From positions 1 through 64,000 of IMG/VR virus record IMGVR_UViG_3300036985_003683: DNA of 64,000 nt; one strand, given 5' to 3'. This stretch comes from a virus. The translations under genes were made by a program, and so were the position numbers. The notes under the pieces were generated by a model, which ran no database searches, had not been told where the DNA came from, and was given only the letters and a program-made list of their open reading frames with translations. Positions 56,600-64,000 of the stretch are shown piece by piece. Numbering within the stretch: the first letter of the stretch is position 1; each line of letters opens with the position of its first letter.

Positions 56600-58339
56600 C
56601 TAGCGTCGCGCGAATCTCGATGATCCTCCAACAAGGGGCGGATGGCGTAATTGATCAACGACTCGCGACAACACTAACTGATCGTGTCTTAACATGTATC
56701 TACGCTTAAACTCTGCGTAGGAGGCCACTCGATAGATGTCGTTGGTTAACTGACATTTCATAGTGTCCTCATTGGGGAAAATCTCAATCTGCATCAGTTG
56801 GCAATTGATTGCAGACCACTTGTTCAAATTGGCCATGTTACCCATCATCAACAGTGAGTAAGTGGTCAAATCGATAGTGTCCAGAGATATGGTAGCTTCG
56901 ATACGTTCGTCTCCCATACGTGCTAGCATAGCGTTGGCTATGGCTTGCATCATCCCAGTATCATCTCTGGGGGGCATGGGCATACTGTACTCTTCACCGC
57001 TGTTCTCTTGGTAAGTAGGATCAACCGAACAATCATAGGCTCCCCCATAATTATACGTACTAATCAGATTATACGTGCTGCTAATTGGATGTGAAGAGTG
57101 AATGAGCTTATCGTCGTACACCCCTTCTTCACGTATGAGTTGGTAGTTGTCGTAGGCGGTTCCACCCGGACCAGCTATTACTTGGAAGGGAGCTAGATAC
57201 AGGGTCCACACCTCGATTACGTGTCCAGTGAGATCTTGTGAGGTAGTAGCTACTCCAGTGTCCAGATTCCAATCAGCGAAGTCCGCGTGACAGGGTACGC
57301 CATCTACAACTAAGATGGGTCCTAGAAGTCCGTTAGTTAGAGTCCCTTCCCAGAAGGGAGTATACGATTGAGGGTCGTACACAATCCAACTCATGCCAGG
57401 ACTACCCTCGCCGTCGGCCCAGTGCGGAACCATGGTGGCGGGTGTCAATGAACCCTGAGACACTGGTATCAATTCAACGATCTTGCCTCTGCCCTCCACT
57501 ATGATCCTAGTCTTGGCGCTGGATATGTTCAATTTCATACTGCTATCTGTGCACAGCGCATCTTGACCAGAGGCAGTGGCAGTAGTAGTGATATGCTCGG
57601 CGGGTTTCCCAAAGTAGAAGTTCACTGCAGTGCTTGCTGTGAAATCGTGCACTACCAATGTGGGATTATTGGGGTCTGCGGGGTCGATGTATATGCCGTG
57701 GTGACCCATCTGTTCTACCAGATTCTGCATGTACGTCCAGAATCTCTGACCCACTACACGGGTCTCACTCAATTGGAGTGATAGTCCTAGAAGAGACGCA
57801 GCATCGTAAGACTTCAACACAGAAACGGGCATCCATGGATTCTGCACTGATGATGAAGAGGGATGGTGCAATGGTATAGCACTTCCAGCAGCCGGAATCC
57901 CAATAGCGTGTTCCAGGATGTCAACCATAATCTGCCCCACCGTCCACAGTGCCCCCAGAGAGCTAGGGGAGGTGTAATCGGGTAGATTGTCGATGTTGTA
58001 CTTGTGCTCTATGGAGCTATTCCACTTGATCAGATGGCGGTCAGCCATCGCTTCCAACCCCAACGCATCATACGTGATACCCTCGGTACGTACTCCTCTC
58101 GGAGTGTTCACCTCGAGAGCGCCTCGGAACACTAGAGTTGCAAAATTGTCCCGAGAAATCCATATCTCGTTGTTGTTGGTGAGGAGATCTAATCCGACGT
58201 CGTGCTTACCTGGAAAGAACAACTGGCACTTACGTGGAAAGGCATAACCCCAAGAGATGGACTTGATATCCACACCTTCCACTATAGTGCCAGCAGCACC
58301 CCCTACCTTAACTAGCCATTCTCCAGTTGTCAGTCCCAT
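56600..58339 (-). CDS. Minor tail/baseplate hub protein
   Basis: 579 residues starting MGLTTGEWLVKVGGAAG. N-terminal beta region (SISWGYAFPRKCQLFFPGKH), then IWISRDNFATLVFRGALEV, the kind of beta-barrel start seen in tail hub/gp27-like proteins. The position right after the distal tail protein and tape measure supports a tip function. The last third has a receptor-binding look (SYNLISTYNYGGAY...). No sequence-certain homologue. Start: TATAAT ends four bases before ATG, no ribosome site. Confidence 0.6.
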   Translation of the reverse strand: MGLTTGEWLVKVGGAAGTIVEGVDIKSISWGYAFPRKCQLFFPGKHDVGLDLLTNNNEIWISRDNFATLVFRGALEVNTPRGVRTEGITYDALGLEAMADRHLIKWNSSIEHKYNIDNLPDYTSPSSLGALWTVGQIMVDILEHAIGIPAAGSAIPLHHPSSSSVQNPWMPVSVLKSYDAASLLGLSLQLSETRVVGQRFWTYMQNLVEQMGHHGIYIDPADPNNPTLVVHDFTASTAVNFYFGKPAEHITTTATASGQDALCTDSSMKLNISSAKTRIIVEGRGKIVELIPVSQGSLTPATMVPHWADGEGSPGMSWIVYDPQSYTPFWEGTLTNGLLGPILVVDGVPCHADFADWNLDTGVATTSQDLTGHVIEVWTLYLAPFQVIAGPGGTAYDNYQLIREEGVYDDKLIHSSHPISSTYNLISTYNYGGAYDCSVDPTYQENSGEEYSMPMPPRDDTGMMQAIANAMLARMGDERIEATISLDTIDLTTYSLLMMGNMANLNKWSAINCQLMQIEIFPNEDTMKCQLTNDIYRVASYAEFKRRYMLRHDQLVLSRVVDQLRHPPLVGGSSRFARR

Positions 58340-58343
58340 AGTA

Positions 58344-58349
58344 ATTATA
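58344..58349 (-). promoter_or_regulatory. TATAAT box four bases from an ATG
   Basis: Minus strand GTGATGGTATAATTACTATG, where the ATG is 58339. As at 3423, transcription would begin at the ATG, so the message is probably leaderless or depends on coupling with the gene ending at 58353. Confidence 0.4.
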
Positions 58350-58352
58350 CCA

Positions 58353-59222
58353 TCACACGGTAGGTTCTAACTCGTGTTCGAAAGAAAGAGATACGGGAGC
58401 TGTCCACAGATTGTCACCACTATCGGGTGAAAAGTCAGTGAGGTAGCAATTCTGGAATGTGTTACCCTGGCCCACTAAGTCACCCTTCTGACTTGACAAT
58501 TCGTGAAAGGAGTCGTGCAATAGCTTCTCCAAAGGAGGCCTACTGTAGGTGACGCCATCGGGTACAACCCTGTACCATGATGAAACGTTCAAACTCAACC
58601 TACGTGCTCCACGCCTACTCTTCACACGTACGCCCAACCCCCTAGGCACAGTCTCAACTATGGATGGACGACTCACAGACATGGAATCTATAAAAGCGTG
58701 AGTTCCCAATGCCTTAGTGGCGAAGGTGTAGGAACCCGCACTGGTCCTAGCGCCAGCCTCAGCTGGTTCGACTGGGTCGGGGGTCAACTTAGCAGCTAGC
58801 CCCGCGTCCTTGGGTAGAGACCTTATGAAGGTCAACTCATAGCAGATGTACGAAGAATTGGCAGCGTTCCGGATAGAGCACTTGCCCCCAGTGAAGAGTG
58901 TGTCAATCCAAACTTGATCTGCTATCTGGAGCTTGCCGATACCCGTCTTACCCAAGTCCCTCAAAAACTCATAGCAGAACCACTCTGCAGCGCCCGAGGT
59001 AGTTCTCTCAAAATATGACGTCACGGAGAGTTGGAACAGGCCCCCACCAAGAGCATGATAATTCACACCCATAGGGAGAGGGACGGTAGCTGCTTGCACT
59101 GCGGGGTAACTAGAGAGAATGGCTACGTCAAAACCCGACTGGAGATTGAGAAGGGGACTGCGTGGGAGGAATACTGTTATCGCGTTAGTCTCGTCTACGA
59201 ATTGTCCAGCTGTGGGGATCAT
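58353..59222 (-). CDS. Distal tail-like protein
   Basis: 289 residues from ATG 59222 (AGGTTAAG upstream). A beta-rich protein without recognised motif (AQLSVTSYFERTTSGAAEWF, LNVSSWYRVVPDGVTYSRPP). In siphoviruses the gene after the tape measure is usually the distal tail protein, and the size is right, so the call is by position. It ends SFEHELEPTV. Confidence is moderate. Confidence 0.5.
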   Translation of the reverse strand: MIPTAGQFVDETNAITVFLPRSPLLNLQSGFDVAILSSYPAVQAATVPLPMGVNYHALGGGLFQLSVTSYFERTTSGAAEWFCYEFLRDLGKTGIGKLQIADQVWIDTLFTGGKCSIRNAANSSYICYELTFIRSLPKDAGLAAKLTPDPVEPAEAGARTSAGSYTFATKALGTHAFIDSMSVSRPSIVETVPRGLGVRVKSRRGARRLSLNVSSWYRVVPDGVTYSRPPLEKLLHDSFHELSSQKGDLVGQGNTFQNCYLTDFSPDSGDNLWTAPVSLSFEHELEPTV

Positions 59223-59223
59223 C

Positions 59224-61869
59224 TTAACCTGTCATCATAGCTTGGAGCTGTTCAATAGAAGTCTGCTGTGCTGCTAACCTCGCCGTGTGATTAGCTAGAG
59301 CAGCAGCTGCGGATTGTAGTGCGGCAATGCTGCGGTTGTGTAGCGCTTCACTCTGCGTGGAGGAAGCTATCACCTGAGTGCTAATCTGCTCCTGGAGTGC
59401 AATCTCGGCCTCTTTGTTCGCACGTGCGGTTTCGTCTGCTGCCACTTGTCCCGCGTGTAGTTGTGCCAGAATCTCAACACTACGAGCCTGACCTACACCC
59501 AGCTGCTGCTGAGCTAGTAACTGATTTTCCGCAGATTGTGGATCTGGTACGTTAGTTGGCAGGTCCTGGATGGTATTGAGAGCTTCCGCAGCGCGAGCTT
59601 GCACTTCTGCCTGGTTGGCCTGGAAATCTGCAGAGCGTGTATCCAGAAAATCCAGAAACTGATTCACACCCAGAGCAGGATCGTCAACACCACTCTCAAT
59701 GTGAGTCTGCATTGCAGCGAGAGCGTCTATCATAGGCTGGGTACGATTTACCGAGCTACCATCTATGGCCTTCATGAGCTCTTCGTTTGACTTAGCGTTG
59801 TCGCCTGAAGCAGCATTCATCAAATTGGTGATGTGATCCATGCGGGCTACGGCAGAGTCGTGTGTACCATCCTTCATAGTGGCTAGGAAGTCTTCGGCAG
59901 TGGCGAGTGCGTCGTCCATACCTTCAAACATGGAACCACCCAGCGCATTGGGTAACTTCTCACCGAGCTTTGTAAGCGTCCTGACCAATTTGACCAACAA
60001 CTCACCTATGGCAGTTATCACCTTGGTAACACCCTCACCCATAAGGGCAATGCTGTTGAAGAAGGCAGATATGTGATTACCCAGTGCAGAAAATGCGAAT
60101 CCCACGGAACGCACTAACGCTACGAGTATCTCCCAGTTGTCGATTATCGGAGACAGTGCTGACAGTATGCCCTGGGCCATTGACACTGCGAGTGCTACTA
60201 CGAACTTGAACGCTCCCTGAAAAGACCTAATCCAACCAGCTAGTAATCCAGCAACGTCCACGGCCTCCAGAGCTGATAGGAACTTAGGTATGACGTCTAT
60301 TATGATGTGTAGAAACCACTCACCGATCATCTGGACAGCTTTGGATATGATGGCTAGCGAGTCCCCTCCCTGAGCCCCCAATTTACCTAGGGCAGTAGCC
60401 CACGCCGTGACAGCTTCAAGGATGATGGCTATCGTAGAGTTCCAAACTTCCCCCACAGTATTGAAGAAGGAGAGAGCCTGACCACTCTCAACAACTTTCC
60501 AAATACCATCTACCCATCCGGGGATGGCCTCTATGATGTACATAATGCCCTGACGAATATCTGCCAGGATCTGTTGGTAGAAGGCGGATCCTCTCATCTG
60601 TTCTACGAGTCGCTGTAAGTAGTTCAACAACACTTCGAACACTCCGGACGTAGCAAGTCCGTCAAGGGCCATACCAGTCTCTTCCAGGATTATGATGATG
60701 TCATCAAAGACGGGTCGGAATGCCCCCTGGAGCAACTCGAATACTACAATTCCCAGATTCTTGAAACGTGTTTCCCACAACTCGAGCTGATACGAAATGG
60801 TTGCCAAGGTAGCTTCGACTGCCGCGTTGAAGTCGTCCATGGATTTAGCACCATTTCGCATATTGTCGAAAATGGTGTTGAACGCTTCCTCGGATATGTT
60901 AGTCAGAGCACCAATACCGCGAACCGCTGCCTGGTTGCTGAACATTTCACCGATAACGTCGTCGCCGAACTGCGCTCTGATCGCTCTCAGATCCTCGAGA
61001 GTCTTACGCAAGTCGATAGTGCCGTCTGCCGCCTTCGTGACTTGGAACCCGTACTTAGCCCAAGCACCAATCATCATCTTAGTAGGTTTGACGAGCTGAT
61101 TCAAGGACGAAGTGATGGAGAACATCACGTGACCCTGTGCACCCATAACCTGCGTGACCCCTGCTGTGGCAGCAGATGCGTCTTCCATTGTGATACCCAA
61201 AGCGGAAGCAATTGGAAGAACTCCACCCATCAATCGGGCGAGTTCCTTCATATTACCGCGACCTTGAATCTGTGTTTGGAAGAGCATGGCGGAAACGCGC
61301 TCTGCGTCCGCTGCGGCTAGGCCGTAGGAATTGAGTGTGGAGATCATGACGTTCATAACGTCATCCATCTCAATCCACCCTGTCTGGGCAAGTTTGCCCG
61401 CGGACATCATGATGGTCCCAGCGTCTTCCACATCACGGAAACCGCCCGAGATCACTTCGTACAGTCCCTCCATAACGCCCTCGATATCCTTACCGAGAGC
61501 GTTGGAGACTTGTAAACCAATGTCCTTAACCTCATTGAGGGAGGAACCCGCTTCGTTGGCAATGTTGCCAAAGATACGTCCAGCATCTTTCTCAAACTGG
61601 AGCCAATCGTCCCTCATGACGGCAAAGGCATTGGAGAGATTAGTCAAGACGAATTCGGCGATTGACTCCAAACCCGACATGATACTCATGAACACTGTCG
61701 TAGCAACGTCGAATGTGGCCCCCAATATGGAAGAAACAGCGCTACCTACTCGACCCACTATCTCCAGACCAGCATTCAAAGCCTCTACGGCTGAGAGCGC
61801 TGTAGTAGCTGTTGCATTGATGATCAAAAGCAGTTCTGCCACTGTTTCCCCTACATCAAGAATTCCCAC
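59224..61869 (-). CDS. Tail tape measure protein
   Basis: 881 residues from GTG 61869. Long helical protein, with a TP901-type core at about residues 110-340 (GLQVSNALGKDIEGVMEGLY, TQIQGRGNMKELARLMGG, SALGITMEDASAATAGVTQV). Several hydrophobic segments follow (VFKFVVALAVSMAQGILSAL-type), then a C-terminal Ala/Gln coiled coil. It is the tail length ruler and chaperoned by the two-gene frameshift product just upstream. By the usual 0.15 nm per residue, a tail of about 130 nm is predicted. Confidence 0.9.
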   Translation of the reverse strand: MGILDVGETVAELLLIINATATTALSAVEALNAGLEIVGRVGSAVSSILGATFDVATTVFMSIMSGLESIAEFVLTNLSNAFAVMRDDWLQFEKDAGRIFGNIANEAGSSLNEVKDIGLQVSNALGKDIEGVMEGLYEVISGGFRDVEDAGTIMMSAGKLAQTGWIEMDDVMNVMISTLNSYGLAAADAERVSAMLFQTQIQGRGNMKELARLMGGVLPIASALGITMEDASAATAGVTQVMGAQGHVMFSITSSLNQLVKPTKMMIGAWAKYGFQVTKAADGTIDLRKTLEDLRAIRAQFGDDVIGEMFSNQAAVRGIGALTNISEEAFNTIFDNMRNGAKSMDDFNAAVEATLATISYQLELWETRFKNLGIVVFELLQGAFRPVFDDIIIILEETGMALDGLATSGVFEVLLNYLQRLVEQMRGSAFYQQILADIRQGIMYIIEAIPGWVDGIWKVVESGQALSFFNTVGEVWNSTIAIILEAVTAWATALGKLGAQGGDSLAIISKAVQMIGEWFLHIIIDVIPKFLSALEAVDVAGLLAGWIRSFQGAFKFVVALAVSMAQGILSALSPIIDNWEILVALVRSVGFAFSALGNHISAFFNSIALMGEGVTKVITAIGELLVKLVRTLTKLGEKLPNALGGSMFEGMDDALATAEDFLATMKDGTHDSAVARMDHITNLMNAASGDNAKSNEELMKAIDGSSVNRTQPMIDALAAMQTHIESGVDDPALGVNQFLDFLDTRSADFQANQAEVQARAAEALNTIQDLPTNVPDPQSAENQLLAQQQLGVGQARSVEILAQLHAGQVAADETARANKEAEIALQEQISTQVIASSTQSEALHNRSIAALQSAAAALANHTARLAAQQTSIEQLQAMMTG

Positions 61870-62117
61870 TCGGAATTGAGTACAGCAACTTCGGCTGACA
61901 GCGCCTCGGCCTGTTTCTTGGCACCGCTCATTGCTTGTAGACGACGTAGATAGTGTTGGCTCCTAGCCTCTTCAATCGCCATCATCACTTCCACTTCTAC
62001 AGCATCCATACTGTGCAGTGTTCCCAGAGATATACCAGTATGGCGCGTGATACGGTACAACAGCATCAACTCGAGTGCCATACGATCATCGTCTGACACG
62101 GGTTCGTCAGTTTTCAC
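61851..62117 (-). CDS. Tail assembly chaperone, frameshift partner (T-like)
   Basis: 88-residue frame with a GTG at 62117. It is probably never made alone, but as the tail of a -1 frameshift product from the preceding gene: the frame is open upstream to 62153, adding LTEAFSRIYGGE and continuing KTDEPVSDDDRMALELM. The fusion has about 261 residues. It overlaps the tape measure start by 19 bases, exactly as in lambda-type chaperone pairs. It is helical and Glu/Ala-rich. Confidence 0.8.
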   Translation of the reverse strand: MKTDEPVSDDDRMALELMLLYRITRHTGISLGTLHSMDAVEVEVMMAIEEARSQHYLRRLQAMSGAKKQAEALSAEVAVLNSEWEFLM

Positions 62118-62149
62118 CTCCCCACCGTAGATTCGTGAGAAGGCCTCTG

Positions 62150-62635
62150 TCAGTTTTTTGGCTTACCCAGCGAGGCTGAATCAGTGAAGGAGTTCTCAGC
62201 GTCAATGGCGGCTACCAAGTCCGCTTCGAGAATTCCGAACTGGTTTTCGTCCAGGTCAGCGTTGACTGCCAGCAGTTCAGTCATCTTCTCCCACGAGTAC
62301 TTGATGGGATTGCCCTTATCGTCAAGGACGTTTTCCCAACCCACAATGGACTCGCGCAAACGCATGTCCTTTACCGTACCGATGGAGTACTGCAGTGATA
62401 CGTCCTCGGCAGTCACCTTGTTGGATTTCGGTGCAGTCTTGTTACGTTGAAACTGTGTCCCCTTCACAGTGATCATGGAATTTTCGATCTGACGCTTGGT
62501 TCCGTGTTCGAGTCTCGTCATCTTGATGACGATCTTCTCTTCGTCCGGAATGAGCTCGACACCAGAGTCAGGATCGGGATTACGCAGGGGCCACTTGACT
62601 TCAAAATTCCGTGACCTGAACAGATTAACACGCAT
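62150..62635 (-). CDS. Tail assembly chaperone (G-like)
   Basis: 161 residues from ATG 62635 (GGAG six bases upstream). MRVNLFRSRNFEVKWPL, then a beta/alpha middle and a helical end SFTDSASLGKPKN. It is the major chaperone that binds the tape measure. Just before its stop the mRNA has A AAA AAC in frame, a standard -1 slippery site, so some ribosomes go on into the 61851 frame. It directly precedes the tape measure pair. Confidence 0.85.
   Translation of the reverse strand: MRVNLFRSRNFEVKWPLRNPDPDSGVELIPDEEKIVIKMTRLEHGTKRQIENSMITVKGTQFQRNKTAPKSNKVTAEDVSLQYSIGTVKDMRLRESIVGWENVLDDKGNPIKYSWEKMTELLAVNADLDENQFGILEADLVAAIDAENSFTDSASLGKPKN
62153..62159 (-). other. Programmed -1 frameshift site A AAA AAC
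   Basis: Minus strand heptamer A AAA AAC read as CCA AAA AAC TGA. The stop TGA follows immediately (62150-62152). After a -1 slip the next codons are CTG ACA GAG GCC and the frame stays open into 61851-62117. Confidence 0.85.
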
Positions 62636-62659
62636 AGCAGTCTCCACACGACAGTCAGG

Positions 62660-62725
62660 AAAAAAGAGTGGGGCCGCACATCAAACTGGGACTGCCACCA
62701 GCCGACGCCGCCCACGGCCCCACTC
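62660..62725 (-). terminator. Rho-independent terminator after the tail tube gene
   Basis: Perfect 11-bp stem GAGTGGGGCCG / CGGCCCCACTC, with a GC-rich 38-base loop, then six T's on the minus strand. It begins five bases past the tail tube stop and would lower transcription of the tail genes downstream relative to the abundant tube protein. The loop itself can form smaller hairpins. Confidence 0.75.
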
Positions 62726-62729
62726 AATA

Positions 62730-63626
62730 CTACGTAGTCGCAGCAACGATTGCGTCAGTGGCTGCTGGTTTTCGTGCAACGGCAGTGCACACCAGCGTCT
62801 GGATATCCCCCACTGATCCTGTCCTTACCACGGACTTCAGAACCAACTTACTCATCGTCAACGTCAGAGTGTCCACAGGTGATCCTGTGCCCGGATAGTT
62901 GAAGACGACTACGAAGGCCAAATCGCGGTCGCGACTTCGAACAAGACTTCGATAATGTGCTGCCATGGTTGCGTCAGTTCTCACAGTGAACGTGACTTCA
63001 ATCTGGCGGCGACCAGCGTCGATCCACTTGATATTGCGATTGGTATCCTTTGGCTCACTCGGAGAGAGGTTGTTGGATATCGCAATAGAGAACTCTGTGA
63101 TGTTCGATTCAGAGACAGTGTTCACTGTGAAGGTAGCATCACTGAACTCGAACGCTGCCTGTGCAGGGAGGGATGGCTTGACGAAAGACGCTACCGTCGT
63201 CTCAGTACAGCCGATCATGTCAAAGCTGAATTTGACCTTAGGATCGGATCCTGAAGCAGCGATGGTAACACTGTCAGCCTTGAGCCCTGTATGCTGCAGG
63301 TATTCGTTCTTGGCCTTGTCGAAACACTGCACTGTGTAAGACTTAAGGTCGTAGGACGCTGTACGTGGAAGTCCTGCGATGTCGAGCAATCGCGCAATGT
63401 TATCTGGCCACACCTGTGAAACGTACGCACCCGCGAGGAGTTGTGCAACTACGTCAACGTATACAGTGTCGATCTCGCCTGTGAACTTTTCCTGTTCGAG
63501 GGGCTCGTTCTCCAATTCCACTGAATACTCATCGGGGGCGATGCCCACAAATGCAGCAGCGGCAGTGCCCCAAGCAACTGCCTCTTCTCCCATACGGTAA
63601 TACTCAAGCTGCCTAACTGTACCCAT
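62730..63626 (-). CDS. Major tail tube protein
   Basis: 298 residues from ATG 63626 (AGGAGAGG upstream). Mixed beta protein (GTVRQLEYYRMGEEAVAWGT, TVQCFDKAKNEYLQHTGLKA, VKFSFDMIGCTET) with the length and Gly/Ala/Thr-rich pattern of tail tube proteins. It is followed by its own terminator, as for the most abundant tail protein, and precedes the chaperones and tape measure. No sheath gene is beside it, so a non-contractile tail is likely. Confidence 0.75.
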   Translation of the reverse strand: MGTVRQLEYYRMGEEAVAWGTAAAAFVGIAPDEYSVELENEPLEQEKFTGEIDTVYVDVVAQLLAGAYVSQVWPDNIARLLDIAGLPRTASYDLKSYTVQCFDKAKNEYLQHTGLKADSVTIAASGSDPKVKFSFDMIGCTETTVASFVKPSLPAQAAFEFSDATFTVNTVSESNITEFSIAISNNLSPSEPKDTNRNIKWIDAGRRQIEVTFTVRTDATMAAHYRSLVRSRDRDLAFVVVFNYPGTGSPVDTLTLTMSKLVLKSVVRTGSVGDIQTLVCTAVARKPAATDAIVAATT

Positions 63627-63903
63627 TCGTCACCTCTCCTACAAAATGAGCTCTCAATGAGAACTCAGACTGATGAAACTCACAGTATAATCCTTCGGAC
63701 ACCCTAAGACGTTCGCACAATTTTCCACCCATGTGGATGAACCTACATACGTCTGTCACACTACGCCACTCTTCAGGTGGTAACAATATCACCTGTTCGG
63801 GAGCAACAGACACTACTTGCAGGTAGAATACTTCCCCTACTGGAGTGCGCGCCCTGTGGTGTCCCCTACCGTAAGGTCCCACATACTGGTACTGAAGTTC
63901 CAC
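63613..63903 (-). CDS. Small head-tail or tail-completion protein
   Basis: 96 residues from GTG 63903 behind AAGGG. MELQYQYVGPYGRGHHRART begins a protein rich in aromatic residues, with an odd cysteine pair (VCRFIHMGGKLC and YCEF). It overlaps the tube gene by 14 bases. The role is inferred from position; nothing in the sequence names a family. Confidence 0.5.
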   Translation of the reverse strand: MELQYQYVGPYGRGHHRARTPVGEVFYLQVVSVAPEQVILLPPEEWRSVTDVCRFIHMGGKLCERLRVSEGLYCEFHQSEFSLRAHFVGEVTNGYS

Positions 63904-63904
63904 G

Positions 63905-64000
63905 TTATCCCTTCAGAAAGTCATGCCGAACTTCAAAGATCAAAGTATCGGTGAAACTGCTGAACAGAGATTCGTCTCTCTGTTCCTCAACTTCGAAAGA
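63905..64000 (-). CDS. C-terminus of a gene cut by the window edge
   Basis: The last 31 codons before TAA at 63905 are open on the minus strand: ...SFEVEEQRDESLFSSFTD, ending LIFEVRHDFLKG. It overlaps the ribosome site of the next gene. By position it should be another tail or connector protein. The rest lies beyond 64000. Confidence 0.5.
   Translation of the reverse strand, partial: SFEVEEQRDESLFSSFTDTLIFEVRHDFLKG

Noticed and set aside
61331-61879. Plus-strand frame of 182 codons opposite the tape measure gene
   Set aside because: It is antisense to a well-supported gene, has no ribosome site, and its composition follows from the tape measure codons.
1-64000. tRNA genes, CRISPR arrays, integrase or insertion sequences
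   Set aside because: None was noticed by eye: no repeat-spacer series, no recognisable transposase or recombinase. A tRNA search program would be needed to exclude tRNAs.

Overview
The window is a 64 kb piece of a tailed double-stranded DNA bacteriophage genome. Every gene I accept lies on the minus strand, so transcription runs from high to low coordinates. Phage hallmarks are a large terminase, a portal, a tape measure protein, a tail tube protein and a tail-chaperone pair with a frameshift site. No tail sheath was seen, which suggests a siphovirus-like tail but does not prove it. No integrase, excisionase or lysogeny repressor was recognised, so a lytic phage is likely. Genes are tightly packed, often with ATGA, GTGA or TAATG overlaps, and GTG and TTG starts are common. 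Most have a Shine-Dalgarno sequence, so the host is bacterial. I cannot name the host.

Layout in transcription order. (1) 64.0-56.6 kb: tail genes (two connector/completion candidates, one cut by the edge; tail tube; terminator; frameshifting chaperone pair; tape measure; two minor tail/hub proteins). (2) 56.6-45.4 kb: a sugar island with four very large multi-domain glycosyltransferase or methyltransferase-glycosyltransferase proteins, followed by RmlC-, epimerase- and RmlD-like genes. (3) 45.4-39.4 kb: UvsW-like helicase, a NusG homologue, primase-helicase and a sigma-like factor joined in frame to a second protein. (4) 39.3-28.2 kb: a unit that starts at an operator-like promoter after a terminator. 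It holds QueD, a methyltransferase, FolE, a DpdA-like DNA transglycosylase, a PLP-fold aminotransferase lacking its lysine, a UDG-DNA polymerase A fusion, a cupin, a nucleotidyltransferase, QueE and a class II ribonucleotide reductase. (5) 28.2-13.6 kb: recombination and repair (UvsY-like, gp32-like, RecA/UvsX, SbcD, FEN, ATP ligase, DenV-like, SbcC), plus a CsrA homologue, a MazG-like protein and a deoxyhypusine-synthase-like protein. (6) 13.6-10.6 kb: three more glycosyltransferases, one fused to a methyltransferase. (7) 10.5-3.7 kb: small unknown genes, a nuclease, dCTP deaminase, a Mor-like regulator, a likely small terminase, the large terminase and the portal. (8) 3.7-0 kb: HAD phosphatases, DnaQ-type exonuclease, staphylococcal-nuclease-like protein, a short zinc-ribbon gene, and a secreted cysteine-rich protein cut by the window edge.

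How the parts fit. The FolE/QueD/QueE/DpdA set points to a 7-deazaguanine DNA modification. QueC was not found in this window. Replication and recombination use T4-like logic (UvsX/UvsY/gp32/46-47/UvsW) with an A-family polymerase. The phage carries its own sigma-like factor, NusG, CsrA and a Mor-like protein, so it probably controls host transcription and translation. The promoters are a recurring family: a TATAAT box, often preceded by GTGTYGT-N3-5-GG, placed close to the start codon.

The observations I rate most worth following are the lysine-less aminotransferase next to DpdA, the sigma fusion with an internal promoter and ribosome site, a 53-bp element present twice in opposite orientation 32 kb apart, and an identical operator-promoter in front of dcd and queD. 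No stretch over 300 bases lacks a gene.
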